The notes beneath the pieces were generated by a model, which searched no databases, had not been told where the DNA came from, and worked only from the letters and a program-made list of their open reading frames with translations. Below are positions 37,246-47,500 of a stretch of DNA of 64,000 nucleotides, in pieces; the first letter of the stretch is position 1, and each line of letters starts with the position of its first letter. Source of the stretch: Nostoc sp. FACHB-152. GTDB taxonomy: Bacteria; Cyanobacteriota; Cyanobacteriia; Cyanobacteriales; Nostocaceae. A program made the position numbers and the translations under genes. The stretch lies in the NCBI RefSeq assembly GCF_014697475.1, contig NZ_JACJRV010000022.1, forward strand, positions 24,396-88,395, written 5' to 3'.

Positions 37246-37819
37246 TTTATATGAAATTTCCTATAAAACCAGTCAGACAATAGCACGAAATGTCCCTCGC
37301 ACCACTAGAGAGGTAAGTTTTATTTACAGTTGATTTCCGTCTACACCATGTGTAGACGCTACGGCAGAGAAAAATGATATCGGTTTTGATAGCAACAATT
37401 GATCAACCAGGGGTGTAGAAGCGAGTATAGACTTCTCAGACAAGCCACAACATCAGCGAATCCTATTGGGTGTGGCTCATACCTGTAAGTGGTCATCGCG
37501 TTGCAATCATAAGCAGGTTTAATCAGCCAACGTAATAATCAGGGTTGTAGCCTTTTGGTTGTCGTGCTGAATGATAAGTCTGATTTAATCGGGTGTCATC
37601 GCTGACGAGAAAATAGGCTTTTTGGTCGCTTACATTGTGTTTGTGTGGATTTTTGAACTAGACCTTTTGGTGGTGGCTTGGCGGATTGATGGGATGTTTT
37701 AGCAGGAATTAGCGGGGCTTAAACAAAATTAAGCCCAAATAAAGCCTAGCCTGGCTTTATAAGCAGGAAATAGGTCACGGTTAAGGTTTAACCAATCGAA
37801 AAATTTCATACTTCAGACT
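37246..37819. other. 574-base gene-free region between higBA-like pair and Fur gene
   Basis: No reading frame of note. It holds a perfect GTCTACAC/GTGTAGAC hairpin (37339-37357), a T/G-rich middle, and two tandem hairpins (37715-37760). The higB promoter must be at its left end. I could not match it to rnpB, tmRNA or 6S RNA. Confidence 0.55.
37715..37760. repeat. Two adjacent perfect 8-bp hairpins
   Basis: GGGCTTAA (37715-37722) with TTAAGCCC (37729-37736), then ATAAAGCC (37739-37746) with GGCTTTAT (37753-37760). They lie 60 bases downstream of the Fur gene in its direction of transcription, with no T-run, so not a classical terminator. Confidence 0.6.
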
Positions 37820-37835
37820 TCAGGCTTCAGACTTC
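37805..37835. repeat. Heptamer array covering the 3' end of the Fur gene
   Basis: TTCATAC, TTCAGAC, TTCAGGC, TTCAGAC plus TTC. On the coding (minus) strand it gives the last codons EKSEA-stop of the Fur protein; the TGA stop is inside the array. Confidence 0.82.
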
Positions 37836-38251
37836 TCTTGGCAGCGATCGCAAATTCCCTGCACAGTAACTTCATAACGTTCTGCTTTCAGTCCCGACCG
37901 CAATTTGCTTAAGTCAATACACTCAAATGTATCCCAACTAATGTCTTCAATCGCACCACAACAGTTGCAGCGAAAATGATGATGCGGCCCAACCTTGGCA
38001 TCGTAACGAGAAACGCCTTCGTCTAACAGCACCTCTCGTACCAAGCCAACCTCACGTAATGCTTGCAACGCAGCATAAACGGTAGCCTGGGATGAAGTCG
38101 GCACATCCTGATTTAAGTTTGTCAAAATTTGATCAACCGTAGGATGGTCTTCTCTTCCTAATAGATTTGCATATACTGCGAAGCGTTGGGGAGTCACTCG
38201 CAATCCTTTGCTCTTGAGTGTTTTGACAATCTCATCAGCTTTGTGCCGCAT
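37820..38251 (-). CDS. Fur/PerR-family transcriptional regulator
   Basis: 143 residues. Winged-helix part GLRVTPQRFAVYANLLGRED with SSQATVYAALQALREVGLV, then the dimer/metal domain with HHHFRCNCCGAIEDI and ICDRCQ. The two CxxC motifs make the structural zinc site. The sequence differs from the Anabaena FurA, Zur and FurC sequences that I recall, and fits a PerR-like peroxide sensor best, but ligands alone do not prove this. The last residues and stop are provided by a heptamer array. A TTATAAT-N-ATTCTGA site at 38376-38390 upstream resembles a PerR box. Confidence 0.85.
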   Translation of the reverse strand: MRHKADEIVKTLKSKGLRVTPQRFAVYANLLGREDHPTVDQILTNLNQDVPTSSQATVYAALQALREVGLVREVLLDEGVSRYDAKVGPHHHFRCNCCGAIEDISWDTFECIDLSKLRSGLKAERYEVTVQGICDRCQEKSEA

Positions 38252-38375
38252 AGCATTTACTTAGCTTAGATTAATAAACTTAGACCATTATTATAACGTT
38301 TCTTCTCTTATAGATTTACTATCCTAAAAATTATCCAAATAAGATAGTATTTATAACTATTTATCAACTCCGAAA

Positions 38376-38390
38376 TTATAATTATTCTGA
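38376..38390. promoter_or_regulatory. PerR-box-like site
   Basis: TTATAATTATTCTGA matches the PerR consensus TTATAATNATTATAA at 13 of 15 positions counting N. It lies between the divergent Fur/PerR gene and the M48 protease gene and could control either. Confidence 0.45.
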
Positions 38391-38427
38391 TTTGGCAAAA
38401 AAATTTTTTTGATAAATGAAGGTGGTC

Positions 38428-38460
38428 AGATCTCCGACTTTTTAGATAAGTCGGGGATCT
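38428..38460. repeat. AGATC(C/T)CCGA hairpin, dispersed type
   Basis: AGATCTCCGACTT (38428-38440) pairs with AAGTCGGGGATCT (38448-38460) with one wobble position. A related hairpin is at 56546-56578. Upstream of the M48 gene start it may be a transcript-end or leader structure. Confidence 0.65.
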
Positions 38461-38555
38461 TGTATATCATCAGAATTCAAGGAAGAGACCCTATGCGGAT
38501 GGGGACTGTTACTCATAGCATTAAAACAACACCCCTTTGCATAAATGAACCCAGC

Positions 38556-40136
38556 ATGAAACGAACTAGGAAGTCTCTGCTGTTAGCCTTGAGTTGGATA
38601 TTGTTGTCAGTTGGGACATCAATTTTAATTATCCTGACGCAACCGATAGCACCCGCACCAGCACAAGAACCTGCTACGACGACTGTAGAAACAACAGATA
38701 CACCCAACACAGAAAAACCAGCAGCCACCGAACCTAAAAAACCAGATGCAGCCGAAGAACCTGCACTTACTCCGGAAGAAATCGCCCGTCAACAAAAATT
38801 TATTGAAGCAGACAAGCTATACCTTGCTGGAAAAATTGCCGATGCGGAAAAATTATATCGTGAAGTAAAAGCACCATTTGCCAAAACAGATACACCAAGC
38901 CAAGAACGCAAACCGGTGATCCTTGACCCCACGCAACTATCGCCAGGGGGCAAAGTATATTGGCGAGAAGCAGAAGCAGGAATAGCTGCTAAGTTGCAAA
39001 CCAGAACTTTAGTAGCACTTAAACTATTAGTAGAAAACAATCCAGAATTTATTCCTGGCCATATTCGCTATGCCGAAATTCTGAAACAATATAATAGCCC
39101 AAAAGAAGCTTTAGATATTTTAGAACGGGCATCATCACTCTATCCAGACCAACCAGATTTAATTAAAGCCAGAGTCACCGCCCTAGCTAGCGAAAAGAAA
39201 TGGATGGAAGCATCTTTAGCAGCGCGTCAGTTTGCCATGCTTTATCCTAATAATCCGCAAGCTGAAGAGTTTACGCAACTCGCAGAACAAAATCTCAAAC
39301 GCTACAAATCCCACATCCGCGCAGAAATTAGAGGTAACGCCATAGCTAATATCCTCACAGGTGCATTGGGTTACGCCGTTACAGGTAGTTTGTTGGGGCC
39401 TTTCTCTGCCTTGGACTCTACCATCTTGTTGCTACAGGGAGAAGGCTCGGTTGGTGAGTCTGTAGCCAAGCAAGCAAAAAAACAACTACCTTTAGTTAAA
39501 GATGAACAAGTGCTGGCCTACGTTAACGAAATTGGACAAAAGTTGGTAAAAGTTTCCGGCCGCAACGAATTTAAATACGAATTTTTTGTGCTTTCCGAAG
39601 AAGAACTTAATGCCTTTGCTTTACCAGGAGGTAAGATTTTTATTAACGCAGGTGCGATCGCTAAAAGTAATTCCGAAGCGGAACTCGCTGGATTAATCGG
39701 CCATGAATTATCTCACGTAGTTTTATCTCACGGTTTTCAACTCGTCACCCAAGGTAATTTGATTTCTAACGTCACCCAATATCTGCCTTTAGGCGGTACT
39801 GTCGGTCAACTTTTTGCCCTCAGTTACAGTCGTGAAATGGAACGTCAAGCAGATACCCTCGGTACACGTCTAATTGTGGCTAGTGGCTATGCTGCTGATG
39901 GGTTGCGTAACTTAATGGTGACGCTAGACAAACAAAAGAAAAATGCCCCTCCCAGTTGGCTATCATCGCACCCAGGCGGTAACGAGCGAGTCAGTTATTT
40001 AGAAAACTTGATTAATCGTGGTAACTACAACCGCTACACCTATGAAGGAGTTGAACGCCACACCACTATTCAAGCAAAAGTTAAACAACTGCTCAAAGAG
40101 AAAAAAGAGCAAGAAGACAAAAAGCGTCGTTCTTAA
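38556..40136 (+). CDS. M48-family metalloprotease with TPR-like region
   Basis: 526 residues from ATG 38556 (an upstream open stretch from 38409 runs through a hairpin and is not credible). Membrane/signal segment SLLLALSWILLSVGTSILII then Ala/Pro/Thr-rich linker. Residues about 80-240 hold TPR-like helices (NPEFIPGHIRYAEILKQYNS). The peptidase has the zinc motif GHELSHVVLSHG at about 382-393, the third ligand Glu and the REMERQADTLG motif. It resembles BepA-like periplasmic proteases that process envelope proteins; the order TPR before protease differs from BepA. Confidence 0.84.
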   Translation: MKRTRKSLLLALSWILLSVGTSILIILTQPIAPAPAQEPATTTVETTDTPNTEKPAATEPKKPDAAEEPALTPEEIARQQKFIEADKLYLAGKIADAEKLYREVKAPFAKTDTPSQERKPVILDPTQLSPGGKVYWREAEAGIAAKLQTRTLVALKLLVENNPEFIPGHIRYAEILKQYNSPKEALDILERASSLYPDQPDLIKARVTALASEKKWMEASLAARQFAMLYPNNPQAEEFTQLAEQNLKRYKSHIRAEIRGNAIANILTGALGYAVTGSLLGPFSALDSTILLLQGEGSVGESVAKQAKKQLPLVKDEQVLAYVNEIGQKLVKVSGRNEFKYEFFVLSEEELNAFALPGGKIFINAGAIAKSNSEAELAGLIGHELSHVVLSHGFQLVTQGNLISNVTQYLPLGGTVGQLFALSYSREMERQADTLGTRLIVASGYAADGLRNLMVTLDKQKKNAPPSWLSSHPGGNERVSYLENLINRGNYNRYTYEGVERHTTIQAKVKQLLKEKKEQEDKKRRS

Positions 40137-40209
40137 AGAATCAAAACCCCAAATTTTTGCGTCACTGTAAATATTAGTTACTTAGTGTCTATTTCTTTGA
40201 GGAACATTT

Positions 40210-40998
40210 ATGAAATTACAACCCTTGAAGTTTTTATGCTTGAGTGGTCTGGGTTTGTCCTTATTTTTGGGTAATTCCGCCGCCTTTGCTCAAGTTGACG
40301 ATGGTGGTGGTATCGTTGTACCTACCACTTCAGATCCTTCAGATCCTTCAGGTTCATCAGTTCCTATCGATACATCACCCACTTCTTCCAGTGGGACTGT
40401 CGATGGTGCTAGGTTTGTCTGCCAGAATTATAACGGTCAGTATACAGTCATGTATCAGCCCGAAAGCCAACCAGGGCGATTCTTTCCTTGGGCTGCTCCC
40501 GCGAGATTGGGTGGTAATTGGGATCCATACAAACGTTGTGTTACCATTGCTCAACGCTTAGAACAATATCGTCCCGATGGCTTGCAAGAACTTCAGACAG
40601 GTTTTTTGAATAACGAAAACATTGTCTGCGTTACCACAGAGTCTAACCCTACCTGTCGCATTGTGCTAACAGTACCACGCGATAAAGATGCGTATGCTGT
40701 TCGCAATAGCATTTTCCAAAACTTAATTGCTGCGGATGAAGGTCAACAAACTACGGCTGTAAACACTTATCGCAATAGTAGAGGCGGAGTAGATGAAATT
40801 TACAACATCGGTCGCACAATCTTAGGTGGAGGTAATCGACAAGTTAGTTCATCAAAAAGTGGAATTAATCTCAAACCTTTCTTAGACCGCAAAGATGGTG
40901 GAACTGGCACAAAGTTACGCAATGGTGTAGCAATTCGCCGTCAAACTCCGACTCAATCTCAACGCCGGACTATCTTAAGTCCTGGTAAGTTCCGTTAA
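40210..40998 (+). CDS. COP23-domain exported protein
   Basis: 262 residues. Signal peptide MKLQPLKFLCLSGLGLSLFL then GNSAAFAQ. A Ser/Pro/Asp-rich linker precedes the COP23 domain: ARFVCQNYNGQYTVMYQPES, ARLGGNWDPYKRCVTIAQRL and NENIVCVTTESNPTCRIVLT, with four conserved Cys. COP23 was found as a circadian-oscillating membrane-associated protein in Cyanothece-type cells; function unknown. The C-terminus is basic and disordered. It follows the M48 gene by 73 bases and may share its transcript. Confidence 0.85.
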   Translation: MKLQPLKFLCLSGLGLSLFLGNSAAFAQVDDGGGIVVPTTSDPSDPSGSSVPIDTSPTSSSGTVDGARFVCQNYNGQYTVMYQPESQPGRFFPWAAPARLGGNWDPYKRCVTIAQRLEQYRPDGLQELQTGFLNNENIVCVTTESNPTCRIVLTVPRDKDAYAVRNSIFQNLIAADEGQQTTAVNTYRNSRGGVDEIYNIGRTILGGGNRQVSSSKSGINLKPFLDRKDGGTGTKLRNGVAIRRQTPTQSQRRTILSPGKFR

Positions 40999-41582
40999 TA
41001 GATTGTGATTTTGAGAACTCAAAATGTTCTTGTTTTTTAGAAAATAGGGGAATAGGGAAAGCTAAGAGCGCGTGAAAAGTGATAGTTTTTCTTATTCCCT
41101 TTACCATGCTCATGATGTCTAAGCTAAAGTTTTGAAGCAACGGCTTGAGGTTAGTTATTGAATAGCGATCGCTCTTTCAAGAAGATACTATAAAAAGTAT
41201 TGTTGAGTTCAGCTATGAGTACTTTTTTTTTCATTTAACAATCACCTCTGTTCCAACATTATAAATAATCATTTTCACTTGATTTTCTTCTACTATTTCT
41301 TGAGAGAAATCAAGTTAAAAAAATGTACTATAAGTCGTCAAAGTTACTGCTAAAGAATCGTGTTGCTGCATTTTCAGCATTTTATTGATGCATTTTACAC
41401 GTAATTTAACCTTTTGCTAGACATTTCTTAATCTAACTGAGATAGCGTGAGGCACTGAACCTAGCATGAATCCAATCGTGCGATCGCTCAAACTGTGAGG
41501 TACATCTTTGCAGTTTAGATGATATTGCGATCGCACACCCTACCAACAGGCAAAGCAGAGAGTTTCAGTGTAATCACAATCT
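40999..41582. other. 584-base promoter region of the giant phosphoesterase gene
   Basis: AT-rich; several HIP1-like GCGATCGC octamers (41166, 41482, 41528 areas) and, at 41405-41434, a Pho-box-like direct repeat. No gene seen. Confidence 0.5.
41405..41434 (+). promoter_or_regulatory. Pho-box-like direct repeats
   Basis: TTTAACCT at 41405-41412 and CTTAATCT at 41427-41434, exactly 22 bases apart; the middle 8-mer at 41416-41423 (GCTAGACA) is weak. Cyanobacterial Pho boxes are 8-base direct repeats near (C/T)TTAACC(T/A) every 11 bases. It lies 149 bases upstream of a gene for phosphate-scavenging enzymes. Confidence 0.5.
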
Positions 41583-44500
41583 ATGGTAACTACAAGTTCT
41601 ATTCGCTTTTCTCAGTTCAACGCTTCTTTAAATCGCAACGCTGAAGGTCAGTTAATCACTGATTTATCTAACCCCGACAATGCCCAGGCAAAAGCTGTAG
41701 CTGAAATTATCCAGCGCAATAACCCCGATGTCTTACTAATTAACGAGTTTGATTACTTTCAAAATAACCCTCTGCAAGCAGTCCAATTATTCCAGCAAAA
41801 TTATCTGGGAGTTAGCCAGAATGGTGCAACTGGGGTTGAATATCCTTATATCTACATTGCCCCTTCTAACACTGGTATTGCTTCTGGGTTTGATTTAAAT
41901 AACGATGGAAAAATTGTTACCACCCCAGGCACACCAGGATATGGTGACGATGCCTTTGGGTTTGGGAATTTTCCTGGTCAATATGGGATGTTGTTACTTT
42001 CTAAATATCCTATTGACACAGACAACATTCGCACCTTCCAAAACTTTTTATGGAAGGATATGCCAGATTCTCTATTACCCAGCATTACTATTCCTGGTTC
42101 TACTGAACCTTGGTACTCAACCGCAGAACAAAACATCCTCCGCCTCTCTTCTAAAAGTCACTGGGATGTACCCATCAAAGTGAATGGCGAGACAATTCAT
42201 GTTTTGGTTAGCCATCCCACACCGCCAACTTTTGATAGTGCTGAAGACCGCAATGGTAAGCGTAACCATGATGAAATCCGATTTTGGGCAGATTACGTAA
42301 CTCCAGGTAAAGGTAATTATATCTACGATGATGGCGGTAAACGAGGTGGTCTAGCTTCCGGGTCACGCTTTGTGATTATGGGAGATCAGAATGCTGATCC
42401 TTTTGATGGTGACAGCTATAAAAATGCTATTTTGCAACTTTTGCAGAACCCCAACATCAATACTAATTTTGTTCCTACCAGCCCAGGAGGAGTGCAACAA
42501 GCGGCTTTACAAGGCGGTGCTAATGCCAATCATAGCGGTAATCCTGCTTTTGATACCGCAGATTTTGCTGATACAACCCCTGGCAATTTACGCACAGATT
42601 ACGTCTTACCCTCGGCTGACTTAACAATTACCAACTCTGGAGTATTTTGGCCTCTCAATACTGACCCAACATTCGCACCTGTAGGGAATTTTCCCTTCCC
42701 TAGTTCTGACCATCGCTTGGTCTATGCAGATGTGCAAGCGGGGGCGACAGCCGCAGGTCAAACTATTACCAATGTAGGATTTTTAGGGCAGCAAATTTTT
42801 CCTACAGGTTTTATTCCCAGTGGCGCAGCAGGAATAATCAATGGCACAGCAACACCAGTTGGTGGTTTGTCTGGTATTGCTTACGATGCTGCTAACAATC
42901 GTTATTATGCGATCTCAGACGATCGCTCGCAAAATGGCCCTGCCCGTTTTTATACTTTTAGAGATGGCACTCCTACAGGGTTGGCTTTTACAAACGTCAC
43001 TGCTTTAAAAGATAGTAACGGCAACTTCTTCGCACCGTTGAGTGTAGACCCTGAAGATATCGCCCTAACTAACAAAGGTACAGTTTTTATTACCTCCGAA
43101 GGGGAAGTTAATCCTAATGCTGGTCGGGTGACAGATCCCTTCATTAAAGAATTTTCTTTGACTGGAGAGGAATTGCGTTCTCTACCTGTTCCTAAAAAAT
43201 TCTTGCCTGTAGTAGAAGATACTAATGGTACGCAAACATCCGGTGTGCGGAATAACTTAGCTTTTGAAAGTCTCACCATCACACCAGACCAAAAAACTTT
43301 ATTCACCGCCACCGAAAACGCCTTATTCCAAGATGGTGCAACTACTACCACCACTACAGGTACACGTTCTCGCATTCTGCAATACAACTTGGTTTCAGGT
43401 CAGCCAGAAAAAGAATATCTCTACATCACTGACCCATCGATAACACCAAACCCCGCCACAGGCTTTAGTGATAACGGCTTAGTAGATTTACTCGCCATTG
43501 ATAATCGTGGCACATTACTAGCGTTAGAACGTTCCTTTGCTGTCGGTGTTGGTAACACTATCAAAATCTATGAAATCAGTCTCCAAGGTGCGACTGATAT
43601 TAGTACCATCGACTCGCTAGAAAGTTTGAGTGCAGAAGAGTTAGCAGCAATTCAACCAGCGCAGAAGCGTTTGGTAGTGAATCTGAATGATTTGAATATC
43701 ACAACTGATAACATCGAAGGTTTAGATTTCGGCCCCAAACTAGCAGATGGTCGTCAGTCTATCGTTTTGGTGAGTGATAACAACTTCAACCAAGCCCAAT
43801 TTACCCAAATTTTGGCTTTAGGCGCAGATTTGATTCCTACTGTCGCACCGCGAGTCGAAACCCGTCCTGATTTGTTGGATGATGATATTCAAGATGCGGA
43901 TGCTGATGACCCAGCAATTTATGTTAACGGCAATAATGCAGCCGATAGTTTAGTATTCACAGCAGTTAAAAACGGTGGACTACGGGTTTATAACTTATCT
44001 GGCGAACTGTTACAAACAGTCAATCCTGGTGATATTCGCTATAACAATATAGATTTGCAATACGGTTTTAAATTGGGCAATGAAACAATTGATATTGCCG
44101 TCGCCAGCGATCGCCAAAATGATAAACTAGCAATCTTCAAGATTAATCCCAACACACCAGGCCAATATCTAGAAAACATCACCGACAGCAGTATCGGTAC
44201 TCTCTTCCAAGCACTACCTTTTACACCGCCTTACTCTTCTTCATCTCGTAGTGCTTATGGTGTCGCCTTATACCGTAGCCCTGTTAACAATGATTACTAT
44301 GTCTTCGTCAATCGTCGGGAAACTGGCGATGTCGCACAGTTCAAGCTGATAGATAAAGGTAACGGCAAGATTGGTGCGGAGAGAGTACGGCAATTTACAA
44401 TACCTACCACAGAAGGGCGATCGCCTCAAACTGAGGGTATGGTTGCCGACCAAGAAACAGGCTTTTTATACATCGGTCAAGAACAAGTCGGAATTTGGAA

Positions 44501-47500
44501 ATTCGACGCAGAACCAGACCGCAGCAATACAGGCACACTAATAGATAAAGTCCGGGATTTAGGCGGTACTAACCTCACCTCGGATGTGGAAGGCTTGACT
44601 ATCTACTACGGCAAAGATGGTAAAGGCTATTTGTTAGCCTCCAGCCAAGGAGATAACACCTTTGTTGCTTACACCCGCGAAGGCAATAACTCATATTTAG
44701 GCAGCTTTGCCGTAGATAACAACGGGTCAATTGATAGTGTGCAAGAGTCCGATGGTGCAGATGTTGTCAACGTCCCATTAGGGTCAAACTTCCCCTACGG
44801 ATTGTTTGTCACTCAAGACGGTTCTAACGAACCCGCAGTTATCGCTGACGACGAGAACATCAGCAGCAATTTTAAGCTTGTGCCTTGGGAAAACATCGCT
44901 AATGCTTTCCCAGATGCCTTAACTATCGACACCACTACTTACAATCCTCGTAATCCTAAAGATATGACTCCACCTAAAGTTACCCTCAAAGGTTTTGCTG
45001 TATTACCTGCTGATAGCTTTGCTGAAGGGCCAGCATCGGGTAGTGCGATTACTGGAAATACCAACGGTCGAAATGTACCCTTTGCTAAACAACCAATTCA
45101 AGGCTTTAGCGGCGTACAGCAAGCTGATGATAATACCTTTTATTTCTTGTCTGACAATGGTTTCGGCAGTAAAGATAACAGTGCTGACTACCTACTGCGG
45201 ATTCATCATGTAGACCCTAGTTTCCGAGGTTTAGAAGCGCAAGGTGATGGTAGTGTTAAGGCATTGGATTTTATTCAACTATCTGACCCGGACAAGAAAG
45301 TTCCTTTCCAGATAGTGAATGAAAACACTAATGAACGTTTCCTCACTGGTGCAGATTTCGATGTGGAATCTTTGGTCATTGCCGAAGATGGAACTTTCTG
45401 GATTGGAGATGAGTTTGGCCCTTACCTACTGCACTTTGATGCCACTGGCAAACTTTTAGATGCACCTATCCCTACACCAAATACCAAAAGTCTCAACACT
45501 TTGGATAGTAAACCACCAATTGTGATTGGACATCGAGGCGCGAGTGGAGAACTACCAGAACACACCCTCGGTTCGTATATGCGGGCAATTGAACGCGGTG
45601 CAGATTTCATCGAACCCGATTTAGTAGTGACGAAAGATGGTGTCTTAATTGCCCGTCACGAACCAAATTTAATTAACACCACCGATGTCGCAGACCGTCC
45701 AGAATTTACTGACCGCAAAACTACAAAAGTTGTTGATGGAGTAGAGGAGGAAGGCTTCTTTGCGGAAGACTTCACACTGGCGGAAATTAAAACCCTACGT
45801 GCGAGAATCCAACCTGATTTTCGTCCCCAAGCGTTTAACGATTTGTATGAAATTCCTACCTTGCAGGAAATCATTGATTTGGTTAAGCAGGTAGAAGCAG
45901 ATACAGGTAAGAAAATTGGCATCTATCCCGAAACCAAGCATCCGACATACTTTGCAAATCAAGGCGTAAATACTAGCCAAAAGCTAGTTGATTTGTTGGT
46001 TGCTAATAATTTCACTGACCCCTCACGAGTATTTATTCAGTCTTTTGAGGTTGGCAATCTCAAAGAGTTGAATAATGTCATCATGCCTGCTGCGGATATT
46101 GACTTGCCGTTGGTACAGTTATTGGATGCGGTTGATGTCAATTTGGATGGTTCATTGATTGAAACAAAGCCTTATGATTTCGTTGTCAGTGGTGACTCCC
46201 GCACCTATGCAGATTTAAGAACACCCGCAGGTTTGCAAGAAATTGCTACCTACGCTGAGGGAATTGGCCCTTGGAAACGGATGATTGTTTCTGTCCAGGG
46301 TGTTGATAATAATAATGATGGGCAAGCTGATGATGTTAATGCCGATGGTTTAGTTAACGATGCCGACAAAACTCTCACAACCCCAACTTCCTTGGTGGAT
46401 GATGCCCATGATGCAGGCTTACTAGTTCATCCCTACACTTTCCGTAACGAAGGACGTTATCTAGCCGCTGACTACAACGGTAGCCCCCAAAAAGAATTTG
46501 AACAATTCATCAATTTGGGTGTAGATGGTTACTTTACTGACTTCCCTGGTACAGGTGATTTGGTACGCGACCAATTAACCGGGCAGTTTGTCAGGTCGCC
46601 GCAAAACCCCGATGTGCTGAATCAGCAAGAGTTTGAGACTTTATCGGGTAATGCACCTCTAGTAATTGGACATCGCGGCGCGAGTGGATTGCGTCCCGAA
46701 CATACCCTAGAAGCATATAAACTAGCGATCGCCCAAGGTGCAGATTTCATCGAACCAGATTTAGTTGCTACTAAAGATGGCAGATTAATCGCCCGTCATG
46801 AGAATGCTTTGGCAATTCTCAATGAAGATGGTACAGTCAATGAGATAGATACCAGCACTGATATTTACCTACGTCCTGAGTTTGCCGATCGCCTCACCAC
46901 CAAAGTCATCGATGGACGCACCATCAGAGGTTGGTTTACAGAAGACCTCACCCTAGCAGAAATCAAAACCCTAAATTCTATTGAACGGCTGCCTAATCTG
47001 CGGGGAACCAGATTTAATAATGATGGGCTGAAAGTGCCTACCTTAGAAGAAATCATTGATTTGGTGAAGCAGGTAGAAGCAGAAACAGGTAAAAAAATTG
47101 GCATTTATCCTGAAACCAAGCATCCTACTTACTTTGCTGCGGAAGGTACACGCATCGATGGTACGCCTATAAATACCAGCTTAGGTCAATTACTCGTTGA
47201 TACTTTAGTTGCGAAAGAGTTTACCGACCCGACAAGAGTATTTATTCAATCCTTCGAGGTGGGTAATCTTCAGGAATTAAAACAAGACTTATTGCCAGCC
47301 GCCGGGATTAATATTCCCTTGGTGCAGCTATTCGGTGGCGAAACCCAAAGACCTTATGATTTTACTGTCAGTGGTGATTCTCGCACCTATGGTGATTTAA
47401 CTAAATCAACAGAACTAGCTGCGATCGCAACTTATGCCGCAGGTATCGGCCCCAGCAAACGCTTGATAGTCCCTGCCCAGACAGTAGACCGCAATAACGA

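Noticed and set aside
37400..37640. RNase P RNA, tmRNA or 6S RNA candidate
   Set aside because: None of the conserved sequence blocks I know for these RNAs was found; only T/G-rich sequence.
38409..38555. Upstream extension of the M48 protease frame
   Set aside because: It runs through an inverted-repeat hairpin and places 49 polar residues before the signal segment; ATG 38556 fits better.
42950..43387. Leftward 145-codon frame inside the giant phosphoesterase gene
   Set aside because: Shadow of the conserved domain; no start signal or motif.
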